Source: Chryseobacterium vrystaatense (lineage in GTDB: Bacteria > Bacteroidota > Bacteroidia > Flavobacteriales > Weeksellaceae). Taken from it: a DNA stretch of 64,000 bases. Where the stretch lies: contig NZ_JPRI01000011.1 of the NCBI RefSeq assembly GCF_000737765.1, forward strand, positions 34,637 through 98,636, read 5' to 3'. The notes beneath the pieces were generated by a model. That model saw only the letters and a list, made by a program, of their open reading frames with translations, did not search any database and was not told the origin of the DNA. Position 1 is the first letter of the stretch. Each line of letters opens with the position of its first letter. Positions 45,798 through 55,500 of this stretch are shown in pieces. Position numbers and translations under genes: made by a program.

Positions 45798-48230
45798 CTA
45801 TTTTTTTGTTAATATTACTTTGACAGATTTTTCAGGAAATGCTGATTTGACTTTTGTAAATCCTTTTTTACTCATCGTTTTATAAAAAGTGGTTGATTTT
45901 ACTGCTTCATCTGCATCACCAATTTCATCAAAAACTTCATAAAACTGCTTATATCCTAAAGATTCTCCACCAGGATAATCAGACAATTCCTTCCATTCTA
46001 CTTTTATCGTTTTCACTTTCTTTCCAAAATGGTTAAATGCCTCATCTGTAAATTTTTGTCCTAATCCCTTTACTCCGTAAGTATTAAAATCAAACTCTAA
46101 TTCACCTCCCCATACTCTTGCAGAATTCTCCCAAACAAACCTTTCATCAGCCACTTTCCAAATAATTTGGTCTTCGTATATTAAGATCCTATATTTCAGA
46201 CCTTTGTAGTAATGATATATACTTTTAAGCAGACCTGCCTTCTCAAAATCTGTAAGTGATTCTATAAGCACACCTTGTATAAATTCTGTTGCTTTTGTTG
46301 GTGAAGCATAATATACTCTACTCAGAAAAGCTCCTACTTCTGCCTCTGTACCTGTTTTTACTATATGCCATTTATAATAAACCTCGTAAAGATTATTTCC
46401 TGCTTTTCTTACAGTAATTTTTTTCTCAGTAAGATTTTTTACTATATACTCGAAATTTGCATCTGAAGAAGAAAAAAACTTCACTAATTTTCGTAGTAAT
46501 CCATTTTTCTCACCCATCAAAATCACTTCTTCGATTACATTACTCGGATTTCTCAGTCGGTAGGCTTCCAGCTCTATAATCAGTTTTTCCAACTGCTTTG
46601 TAAAAATAAGATAATTTCCTTTTATGTTTTTAAGATTCTTTATCGTTTCCAAAAGAGCCGGACCATGAGTAAGAATTCCCTCAATCATTACAGCACTTAA
46701 AATTCCTGCTCCAATCAAAGCGTAAATAGTATCCCAGTTTTCTACAAACCATTTTCCACCCGGTAAATCCGAAACCCATTTTTTTACATCCTCATTCATT
46801 AATGCTAAATCTATACTTGCTAAACCGATATCTGCAATAGCCAATACAGATAAATTACCAGTAAGTCCCATCGACATAAATCCTGCAATAATAGCAACAA
46901 TATCTCCACCAATACGGATATTCTCCATTACTTCTGCCCATTCTTCTTCATCTGCAGTAGCTTTTATAAATAGAGCAGTTACCAGATTAGCTTTTTCCTG
47001 CCCTTTATCTGTAAAATGAACCAAATTCATTGGGTGGTATAAATGACCAGAATCTATATTTTCAGATGATGTTTGGGTTTGTTCTACTGTACTTCCTCCT
47101 TTGCCAAATTCATCAGTTTCTCGTTGTTCAATAGTCTTTGTAACTATTTTTTTCTGTTGTAGGAAAATGGCATCCTTGTAATCGAAATCCCAATCAAAAC
47201 TCACAATTCCTTTGATCGTATTTAAGGTTTGATTCAATTCCAGAATATTACTTTCTATAAAATAACCTCCCCCATTAAGAAGTGCATTTTTAGTGGTTTT
47301 GCTTTTAGAATTGACATCTCTTTGAGCAAATACATTTAGTACAGAAGCAAAAAGAATACGGTTAGATTTACGTTGTCCCAACACTTCTGAATGTCCATCC
47401 AGATTATCATAAATCTCAGTAAGCAATTTTGGATTTTTCCAAAAATAATCTGCTACTTCCTGAAATTTCCTGAACATTCCCATTACCTTTATTAAAAGTG
47501 AGGTAGTATCTTTTGTCCAGCTAAACCATCCTGTATTATCTTCTTTTGTTAATATTTTCAAATGATTTACCACTACATCAGTAGGAAGATGTATTTTTAT
47601 AATAAAACTGGTTGGCAAATCTCCATATACTTTATATAAATCATCTGCTCTTCCAGAGCCTTCTAAAAAGTGGGTAAATTCTCTGATGAAAAATAATGAA
47701 GCATCATAATCTGTTTCCACATTTCCATATCCCAAATAAAGTAACAGATCTTTGTATTCTACAAAAGAATGTGTCCTCAGCTCTATGGCATCCTGCATAG
47801 TGTCTTCATAACGAAATGTTAGAGAATAGGTAAGCCTGTCCTCTTCATCAAAAAAAACTTCCATGCGAGGTTTATCTAATCCCAAGTTTTGAGAAACTTT
47901 TACCATTCCGTTTTTGAGGTAAATCTTAGCGGAAACATCAATATGTTTTTTCCCATCCATTATATAGGTTTGGGCTATATCTTGAAAATATTCGTTAAAT
48001 ACATATTGCAACTGCTCTCCCTTCCCCTCACGATAGCTAGATTTTAGATCTCCCAGTAATTTGGTAAGATTAATGTATTCGTCATCTTTAGTTTCAATTT
48101 CTTTTGAATTTTGTATTCCTGAAAGTCCTTGCAAAGGATTTTTATTTCCTTTAAATCCGTTATTTACTTCTTCGAAAGACAAAACCTTAAATCCTGATAA
48201 ATCCCCCAATTCGTGATCAAATTTTTCCAT
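45798..48230 (-). CDS. Polymorphic-toxin-like protein
   Basis: An 810-residue protein without signal peptide, so export would use a specialised system such as T6SS or T9SS-linked secretion. The N-terminal 450 residues are unknown. The middle has hydrophobic helices (about 455-490, AIIAGFMSMGLTGNLSVLAI, and about 515-535, IYALIGAGILSAVMIEGIL), as in the translocation regions of large toxins. The last 120 residues (GLGQKFTDEAFNHFGKKVKT, then EWKELSDYPGGESLGYKQFY) form a separate-looking domain that I cannot place in a known toxin family. It is followed 7 bases later by a 145-residue candidate immunity gene. The IS remnant and pseudogenes around it mark the area as variable. Confidence 0.6.
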   Translation of the reverse strand: MEKFDHELGDLSGFKVLSFEEVNNGFKGNKNPLQGLSGIQNSKEIETKDDEYINLTKLLGDLKSSYREGKGEQLQYVFNEYFQDIAQTYIMDGKKHIDVSAKIYLKNGMVKVSQNLGLDKPRMEVFFDEEDRLTYSLTFRYEDTMQDAIELRTHSFVEYKDLLLYLGYGNVETDYDASLFFIREFTHFLEGSGRADDLYKVYGDLPTSFIIKIHLPTDVVVNHLKILTKEDNTGWFSWTKDTTSLLIKVMGMFRKFQEVADYFWKNPKLLTEIYDNLDGHSEVLGQRKSNRILFASVLNVFAQRDVNSKSKTTKNALLNGGGYFIESNILELNQTLNTIKGIVSFDWDFDYKDAIFLQQKKIVTKTIEQRETDEFGKGGSTVEQTQTSSENIDSGHLYHPMNLVHFTDKGQEKANLVTALFIKATADEEEWAEVMENIRIGGDIVAIIAGFMSMGLTGNLSVLAIADIGLASIDLALMNEDVKKWVSDLPGGKWFVENWDTIYALIGAGILSAVMIEGILTHGPALLETIKNLKNIKGNYLIFTKQLEKLIIELEAYRLRNPSNVIEEVILMGEKNGLLRKLVKFFSSSDANFEYIVKNLTEKKITVRKAGNNLYEVYYKWHIVKTGTEAEVGAFLSRVYYASPTKATEFIQGVLIESLTDFEKAGLLKSIYHYYKGLKYRILIYEDQIIWKVADERFVWENSARVWGGELEFDFNTYGVKGLGQKFTDEAFNHFGKKVKTIKVEWKELSDYPGGESLGYKQFYEVFDEIGDADEAVKSTTFYKTMSKKGFTKVKSAFPEKSVKVILTKK

Positions 48231-48301
48231 TTTCGTTGTTTTAGTTTCTGCTTTGTTTTACATCTATACTTTGTTTCTCTAGCGTAAATTTAGAGGCAGT
48301 G

Positions 48302-48325
48302 AACGACAAAACTTGACGTATTAAA
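48302..48325. repeat. 24-bp dispersed motif, copy 2
   Basis: Matches 24084-24107 at 23 of 24 positions (T for C at one site). It lies 72 bases upstream of the toxin-like gene start and 28 bases beyond the stop of the upstream pseudogene. Read on the minus strand it may supply the -33 TTTG of a promoter whose -7 element could be TAAATTTA. Confidence 0.7.
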
Positions 48326-48353
48326 TTTTAATTGAAAATTTTTTATTTATTTT

Positions 48354-48639
48354 TCAATTTTTTCCAAAGGTCAGCTTATTACCAGAGAAAGTGAGTTTTC
48401 CTTCGGTGTATATGGGTGGGTTACAGGGTAAATCATCATCTGTAAAATCTAATTGATAAACGAAAATTTTCCGTTGGTTATTTCCTTCAATTCAAACTGA
48501 TAATCAGGCTCATATCTGATTTCATCTACGCCTGTTCCTTATTTTGATATACTAAAATACCCCTGCCTACATAAATGCATCCTCCAATTTTTTCTACCAA
48601 ATTGTAAATCTGGTGTTCTGAAAATTTGCTCTTTTTCAT
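48354..48639 (-). pseudogene. Decayed small gene upstream of the toxin, multiple frameshifts
   Basis: Reading from ATG at 48639 gives MKKSKFSEHQIYNLVEKIGG, then CIYVGRGILVYQNKEQ to a stop near 48526. Other frames continue GVDEIRYEPDYQFELKEITN to near 48451, and then DFTDDDLPCNPPIYTEGKLT to a TGA at 48354. Two frame changes restore a protein of about 95 residues. It resembles the small orphan immunity genes that accumulate next to polymorphic toxins, but no family can be named. Confidence 0.6.
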
Positions 48640-48795
48640 AATGTTTAACAAACTAAATCTAAATAATTTTAATTAGTCTGAAAAACAGGGAAGTTTAACG
48701 TATAAAATATGTCAGAAAATGTCAAATAACACTTTCTGTTTTTCCTTTATTAATGCGGGTTGTATTGTTGTATTATGATACTTAGAAAATGGCAA

Positions 48796-48810
48796 TTACT
48801 TCCCGATACA
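48796..48810. repeat. Left direct repeat (att-like), copy of mnmE 3' end
   Basis: TTACTTCCCGATACA, identical over 15 bases and in the same orientation to 63868-63882, the last 15 bases of mnmE. About 15 kb separates the two. The base pairs flanking the repeat differ. Confidence 0.8.
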
Positions 48811-49117
48811 GTATCTAAAGAACTCTGTATTAATGGTGGTTTACACAATACGAGGTGTACAAAAGTGGTACACGATTAAGATGCTGCAACATCTTTTTTT
48901 TCTACTTTTCCGCAAGAATTTTGTCTTAGCAAATACCGATGAATACAGGGTTTTATCGATTTTATAGTTAACATAAAAATAGCATATGTACTACTTCTGT
49001 ACACCTTATATGTTATAAATTGCTGTAAATCAAATTATTAACAATTCCCGACTGTGTCGATGATAATTGATACATTTCGCCTGTACAACTCAATTTTTAT
49101 ATATATTCGAACAAAAA

Positions 49118-49372
49118 TAAATTTACAAATCTGTCCAACGTTCGGGGAGACTTACAGATCTTTATCCTTTGCCGGAAAAAGAATTTCGGCTGTACTACAC
49201 GTCAGAATCTTTAGTTTCACAACAATTTGATGTGTGGATGGTAGATAGTTTCGGCAATGAAAAGCAAATTTCATTTCAGTTTAACAATAAAAAAATAAAC
49301 CCCATCATTATAGGACCGGTCAGTATCAACAGGGCGAAGGCCTTACACTACCAGAGTGAGAGCATGCTCATT
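49118..49372 (+). pseudogene. 3' fragment of an unidentified gene
   Basis: Protein-like sequence runs in one frame as KFTNLSNVRGDLQIFI and, after a frame change near 49160, as PLPEKEFRLYYTSESLVSQQ then FDVWMVDSFGNEKQISFQFN. No start codon with a ribosome site precedes it. A continuous frame from TTG at 49169 reads on through the terminator at 49373, so its end is not genuine. It is probably the remains of a plus-strand gene interrupted when the island entered. The family was not recognised. Confidence 0.45.
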
Positions 49373-49398
49373 AGGACAGCCGTTGGCTGTCCTTTTTT
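49373..49398 (+). terminator. Rho-independent terminator
   Basis: Perfect 9-bp stem AGGACAGCC/GGCTGTCCT with a GTT loop and TTTTTT run. It ends the fragment upstream and insulates the lipoprotein pair downstream. Confidence 0.9.
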
Positions 49399-49481
49399 GT
49401 TTTTAATAGTTCAAGAATACAAGGTATTTTTTTCGATGTAAATCAATTTTTGCGTAAATTAGCTTTACTAATTACCATGTT

Positions 49482-50231
49482 ATGAAAAGATTAAACCTAT
49501 TATTGACTAGCATAGGGATATGCACGTTAGCAATTTCTTGTTCATCGGTTCAGGAGATTTTGCCGGGATACAAAATGTATGCAGCTCCAAATGGTGCAGA
49601 TAAGCCCGGAAGAATTTATAGACTGGGAAATGATAAAAAAACTGATTTTCTGGTTGGATATCTGGATGTAAATCCTACTGCACAGATTATTGTAATTCCG
49701 GAACGGGAACAGACCAAGACTTTGAATTTGGGAACTTTAGTATCATTTATATCGACGGGCGGTACAATCTTTGGAGCCAATGCGGGACTAAATTTAAATC
49801 AGATTTCGAAATTTAAAATTAAACTTAACGATGCACATGTTTACAAGATTAGTGATCACGATATAGTAGGAATCTTTCCTGATCTTAAGAAACGTTTACA
49901 AGATGATATTAAAATATTCGGACACAAAGATCCAAAGTATTTCATCGTTCGTGAAGCAGTAACAGCCAAAGATATCTTTATACAAATTGATAAATCTCTT
50001 TCTTCAGATGCTGATGTAAAGGCAAATTTAGAAAAATTGGTTGATGGAAAAGTGAATGTGAAATGGACTAATTCTGCAAAGGATGAAATCAAAATAACAT
50101 TGGATGATGGCTTATTTGTATTTTATAAACCAGAGCAGATAGTGTTAAGCAATAGCATCGACGGAACGGGAAAAATAGCCATTACCGAAGCTGATAAGGA
50201 AAGTTTTCAATTACTATCAATAGGTAATTAA
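49482..50231 (+). CDS. Putative lipoprotein, unknown function
   Basis: A 249-residue protein with a lipoprotein signal (MKRLNLLLTSIGICTLAISC, Cys20). The mature part starts SSVQEILPGYKMYAAPNGAD. It has no family that I recognise: mixed alpha/beta with long charged stretches and a short hydrophobic segment (LVSFISTGGTIFGANAGL). It overlaps none of the following gene but is only one base away from its start, so they are translated from one mRNA. The pair lies inside the putative island next to the restriction operon, transcribed towards it. Possibly an envelope partner of the metalloprotease-like protein. Confidence 0.65.
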   Translation: MKRLNLLLTSIGICTLAISCSSVQEILPGYKMYAAPNGADKPGRIYRLGNDKKTDFLVGYLDVNPTAQIIVIPEREQTKTLNLGTLVSFISTGGTIFGANAGLNLNQISKFKIKLNDAHVYKISDHDIVGIFPDLKKRLQDDIKIFGHKDPKYFIVREAVTAKDIFIQIDKSLSSDADVKANLEKLVDGKVNVKWTNSAKDEIKITLDDGLFVFYKPEQIVLSNSIDGTGKIAITEADKESFQLLSIGN

Positions 50232-50232
50232 A

Positions 50233-51594
50233 ATGAAACCTATTTTTAAATTTCTCCTATTTTTTTTGCTTAGCCTTAACTTAATAAGTTGTTCATCTGC
50301 AAGGAGAAGCATGAAAAAAAATAACAAATCCAAAGAGACGCAAATAAAGGTTCTTTTAAAATGGCACAATGATCTGGTCAAAATTCCGGCTTTACCAACC
50401 TATGTTTTTGAGACTGAAATTCATAATAAAAAGAATATTGAACATCCTGATTTTGATTATATCCTTATAAATCCAAGCTGGTGTTTTGATGGGGATGCTT
50501 GTGCATTTCAGGGGGACCAAAAGCTTGTAAACATTGCTAAAAGCTATATGATAAAAGTGTACGGCACCAAGTATGACTCATTGTTTTTAGAACCTGAAAT
50601 GCAAAAAGCATACACCTATCTTGATGCTAAAAAACTTAAATATGAGAATGTATGGCTTCAAATTCCTGTACAGAAATCAGGCCGTGCAAACGCTGATAGT
50701 ATTCTTCAAGCCAGCTATTTGTTGAGTCCAAAATTACCATCGTATATACCGGATGACCAATTTGAAAAGATCTTTAAAACTTCTTACGAAAATTACGATA
50801 AGACAAATAGATTAAATAGTTACTACAGTTTCAAAAGAGAATGGGTTAAAAGGGAGCTATTCAAAAAATATTACGCACAACCGTTCGAAAATATTTCAGA
50901 ATTAGTTGAATCAGATCGTTATAATCCTGGATTTAAGGTAAATGATCTTCCTGCTCCCTTACTAGATTCTCTATCTAAACGTTTTGATTATTTAAAAAGC
51001 TTACTTCCGGATTCTTTAAGAATAAAAATTTCCCAAAGTAAATTAAATATAGGTTATCTGTCACAGCCCTATTCGGTACCCAAATTATTTCTTGAGAATT
51101 TTGGAAAAGATATTTACATTTCGCCTTTGTTAATCCGAGCCGCCATAATCTCCGGGCTTTCAGAAATATTTGAATTTTATCGAAATGCTGAAGGTTTTGA
51201 AAATCCAAATTTATTCTCTGTGCAATTGATAGAAAATTATAATAATATTGTAGGAAAATCATATAAGAGACCGAAAGATAGAGGGAGTACTCTTTCATTA
51301 GAAATGGATGTTTTTTACCCACACATTCAAGATCAATGGAGAACTCAATTTGATTTTGTTTTGTTACATGAGTTAGGACACATCGTCGATAAAAATTTCA
51401 CTGAAGAAGAGTGTGATCGTTTTGCAATAAATATATTAAAGAGGAACTTTTCAAAAGTAGATCTAGGTGTTTTCAGCAGTATGGTATTAACCTATAAAAA
51501 TGACTATTGGGGCCGTTCAAATGATAAAGTAATGAGGAAAATTTTACTGGATCGATATGATAAAGCTATTAAAATGATCGAAGAATCGAGATAA
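50233..51594 (+). CDS. Lipoprotein with HELGH metalloprotease motif
   Basis: A 453-residue putative lipoprotein (MKPIFKFLLFFLLSLNLISC, Cys20). Near residue 379 is FVLLHELGHIVDKNFTEEEC, an HExxH zinc-binding motif followed by acidic and Cys residues (EEECDRFAINIL) that could supply the third ligand. This is a gluzincin-like arrangement. The first 370 residues are of unknown fold, with no recognised family. It is translationally coupled to the upstream lipoprotein. Its position inside the island next to a Type I restriction operon is unusual. A role in envelope proteolysis is inferred; nothing shows it takes part in defence. Confidence 0.65.
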   Translation: MKPIFKFLLFFLLSLNLISCSSARRSMKKNNKSKETQIKVLLKWHNDLVKIPALPTYVFETEIHNKKNIEHPDFDYILINPSWCFDGDACAFQGDQKLVNIAKSYMIKVYGTKYDSLFLEPEMQKAYTYLDAKKLKYENVWLQIPVQKSGRANADSILQASYLLSPKLPSYIPDDQFEKIFKTSYENYDKTNRLNSYYSFKREWVKRELFKKYYAQPFENISELVESDRYNPGFKVNDLPAPLLDSLSKRFDYLKSLLPDSLRIKISQSKLNIGYLSQPYSVPKLFLENFGKDIYISPLLIRAAIISGLSEIFEFYRNAEGFENPNLFSVQLIENYNNIVGKSYKRPKDRGSTLSLEMDVFYPHIQDQWRTQFDFVLLHELGHIVDKNFTEEECDRFAINILKRNFSKVDLGVFSSMVLTYKNDYWGRSNDKVMRKILLDRYDKAIKMIEESR

Positions 51595-51846
51595 AAGATC
51601 CGATAATATGATTTAGGGTCGTTTTACTTAGCTAATTGTTCTGAAATTGAACCATTATGAGAAGTTAGAGTGAATTAAATGTTGCAACTTGTATTGCTGA
51701 TATATTATACTTGAAAACTTCTTTATTAAGGTATTTTTGTTTATTCTCGTTTATTAACATTACAGTTTATACCCAACTTTACGCAATGAGTTTATAAAAA
51801 ATTATTTTCTGGATATACTTTTCCCACAATTTTTTTCTTAATCTTT

Positions 51847-52542
51847 TCACAATGGTAACTCATTCAAAATCTTTTTCTGTACTCTCCAAGCTGGCAAAAA
51901 TTTATCCATCAAAATAATAAAATTCTTATTGTGATTTCTTTCTAATAGATGTACGAGTTCGTGCACAACAATATATTCTATGCATTCAATTGGTTTCTTA
52001 GCTAATTCAATATTAAACCAAAGCATCCGTTTTTCAATACTGCAACTGCCCCATTTGGTTTTCATTTTTCTAATTCCAAAATTGATGTCTGTGATATTCA
52101 TTACTGGTGCATAATCAGAAATGAGATTTCCAATCTTAGCTTCTAATTCTCTTTTATACCAGTTATAAAGCGTATTATGTTTTTGTTCCAATAAAGCGTT
52201 TGGTATTGCATAAAGTTCAATTGTATTATGCTTTAAAACTAATTTTGGTCGATTGGCTTCAATGACTTTTAATAAATAACGCTTTCCAAGAAATTGATGA
52301 CTTTCATGAGTAATCATCAACTTGGTCTCTTCACGTTCCTGACTTCTGATCTTATTCTGCTCTCTTTTAATCCAGCCTAATTTTGTAGCTGCATATATTT
52401 TAATTTTCTCCAAATCATAAAAATTGGGAGATGCAATGGTGACTTTTCCGTAAGGCGGATGTACACTTAAATGCAGATTTTTAATCTCCTTAAAAGTGAC
52501 CTCTATTTCCACTGGACCAATATGTAATATTTCACTGGCCAT
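51847..52542 (-). CDS. YgjP-like (DUF45/WLM) metallopeptidase domain protein
   Basis: A 231-residue cytoplasmic protein. The family motif VVHELVHLLERNHNKNF (HExxH, about residues 188-204) follows the KWGSCSIEKRMLWFNIEL signature. This is the YgjP/SprT-like zinc peptidase domain, repeatedly found in operons with Type I restriction systems. Its start overlaps the hsdR stop by one base (52542), so it is translationally coupled as the last gene of the operon. Its biochemical role in restriction systems is not established; processing or control of HsdR is a reasonable guess. Confidence 0.88.
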   Translation of the reverse strand: MASEILHIGPVEIEVTFKEIKNLHLSVHPPYGKVTIASPNFYDLEKIKIYAATKLGWIKREQNKIRSQEREETKLMITHESHQFLGKRYLLKVIEANRPKLVLKHNTIELYAIPNALLEQKHNTLYNWYKRELEAKIGNLISDYAPVMNITDINFGIRKMKTKWGSCSIEKRMLWFNIELAKKPIECIEYIVVHELVHLLERNHNKNFIILMDKFLPAWRVQKKILNELPL

Positions 52543-55500
52543 TAATATTCATCTTTGTGGGCATCAATGATTTTGTAAATCTCTTCCACTTTACTTACAT
52601 CATCCAGCACGTCAAAAATAGCCTTCTTTACTAACTTTTGCTTTGCTAAATTTTCTCTGAAACCTTCCTGCTTCGCATACTGAACTTTTTCTTCAAGTAC
52701 CAATGCCAATTTTTCGTCTCCATCTAAAGTATGGTACAATGCTACTTTTCCTTTTGTATTTAACGACTTCGGAATATCATCTTTTTTACCTTGGTTAACT
52801 TGTCGCGCAATATCACTAATTTCTATCAAGTAATTTCTGTATTCGACCGTTTCTTGTTTTCTGCGTTCAATCAGTTCCTGCAGTAACACTGACATGTAAT
52901 CGAAGTATTTTGGATCTAATAAATGCTCTTCAACGATTTTACTTCGGATGTTATTTTCAATAACCTCTGCCATTGCTTCTTGACTGCCCTTAATCCCCTC
53001 TGGAAGGCTTTCAATAGCCTTATCAATGTCAATTTCCAATAAGTCCAATAAAGAGATATTTTCAAACGGAGAAATCACTTCGGATTCATCTGCTTTGATA
53101 TAGGTGTCAATTAAAAAACGCATGTCTGCTTCGTATGCTTTTAAATCAATGGTTTCGCCTGATGCAATACGGATTATTTCACGCAGGTTTAAATATTCAT
53201 CCAATTTATCATTAAACCTTTTGATTTCTGCATCTGTAAATTCTGCAGCAATAAAATCTGCCTTAACATTGGCATAAGCACGGATGTATTCTACAATCGC
53301 TTTGTACAAAGCCATACGTTTGTATTCTGTTGCTTTTAAATCCTCCGGATTTTCGGTATTACCACAGAAATAATGAATGTAAGCTAAATCATTTTTGGGT
53401 AAAGCTACATTTTCACAAATGCTTTCTACCGTTTCCAAGGCAGTGAACAATCGGTCTTTTGCGATTTTTAAACGGTCTTTCAACTGAATACTTACTTGCT
53501 CATTCGTAAACCCTTCACTGTCTAATTCAGAGGTGTAGACATTAATGGCATCAGTAACATTTCCAAACAATTCCATATAATCGATGATGTAACCATAATC
53601 TTTATCGTCAGTATCCAATCTGTTTACTCTGCAAATCGCCTGGAACAAGGTATGATCCTGCATTCTCTTGTCAATATAAATATAGGTGCAAGGTGGCGAA
53701 TCAAAACCTGTTAACAGTTTAGAGACCACAATCAACAACTTCATTCTTGCTGGTTCTTTCCTAAAACTTTCCTTTGAATCGGTTTCGTAAGTCTCTGTTT
53801 TTGATTTGTTGCCTTTTGGACTGACGTCTTTTAATAAGTCGGTATAAGTTTTAAAAATGAATTGTTTATCCGTTTCATTATCTGCACCTGTATCTTCCAA
53901 AGATACATCACTTGCATTTGGATTATACGAAGTGATAATGGCGCATTTATTTTTCAATTCTGTATTGAGAAAGAGATTGTAATATTTTGCAGCTTCATAA
54001 ATACTGGAAGCAACTAAAATAGCATTTCCACTTTGTGATCTTAAACGAGGTTTCACAGAAAAGTCAACCACAATATCTGCCACAATTTTTTCCATACGAC
54101 TTTTAGAGCTCAGGACATTTTGCATCGTACCCCATTTCTTCTTCAATTCATTTTTCTGAAAATCATTTAAGCCTGCTGTTTTCGCTTCAAACCATTGGTC
54201 AACCTTAGTTTGTGAAGTTAGATTCTGTTCAATGGAACGACCCTCATACATTAAGTCTTTTACAACACCATCTTCAACAGCCTCATTAAACTTGTAAGTG
54301 TGGATGTATCTGCCAAATACATCCATTGTTGTTTTCTTATCCTCCTTTAGTAAAGGTGTACCGGTAAAACCTATAAATACAGCATTGTGTAAAACTGCTT
54401 TCATTACCTGATTGAGCTTACCGCTTTGCGTACGGTGACATTCGTCGATAAACACAAAAATTTCTCCTTGCGTCTGTACAGGGTTGTTCTGCAAATCTTT
54501 GATGAAAGTGTCGAAATCGGTTTCCGTTTTATTGCCAAATTTGTGGATCAGTGAACAAACCAATCTCGGTCTGGATGAAGTTAAAAACTGCATCAATTCT
54601 TTTCCAGACCTTGTTTTGGCAACATCAGTTTCGCCTACATCTTTGAAGACCCGCTCAATCTGGTCATCGAGTTCAGTACGGTCTGTTAAGATGACAATTC
54701 TGGAATTGGCAACATTCTCCAAAATCCATTTGCCTAACATTACCATCATCAAAGATTTGCCCGAACCTTGCGTATGCCAAATAATACCGCCTTCTTTTTT
54801 ACGCACAAATTCCTGCGCTTCTTTTAAAGCAAAATACTGGTGTGGACGAGGCAATTTTTTTATACCTGCATCGAATACTACGCCGTTGTAAATGATATCT
54901 AGAATTCGCTCTTTAGTACATAACTTTTTAAGATACTTATCCAATTTATAACCTGCATTATCTGCTTCGTCTTCTTTCCAGGACAAATAATATTTTGATT
55001 GCGTTTCTATCGTTCCATATTTCAATCCCTGCGTATTGTTACCTGCCATCAACAACTGAACGGTAATATAGAACCATTCATTGAACAACACTTTTTGGTT
55101 GGAAATAGATTGGTTGATACTTTCCGAAATATCGGTAGTACCTCTTTTTAATTCCAATACGCCAATGGCAATCCCATTGATATACAAAACCACGTCGGGA
55201 CGGCGGTTGTTTTCTCCTTTGGTCAAAGTAACTTCTTCTGCAATACCAAATTCATTTTTATCAAAATCATTCCAGTCAACCGGAAAAATGGTATCGAACT
55301 GTTCGCCCAAATCTGGTCTTGCTTTTACTCCATAACGCAATAATGAATACATTGCTTTATTGCGATGATAGAGATTGCCGGAATTGGTGGTCGCCAAATC
55401 ATACACTTCTTTTACCGCTTTATCTGCAAGGGTTTCGGAATAGCCACGCTTCAACAAATTCTGTTTTAGAATTTCTTCTTCCACATTGCTGTTGTGTTCT

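Noticed and set aside
48600..48639. MKKSKFSEHQI start resembling IS3 OrfA
   Set aside because: Only the first 11 residues resemble a transposase start; the following sequence does not, so no second insertion sequence is claimed.
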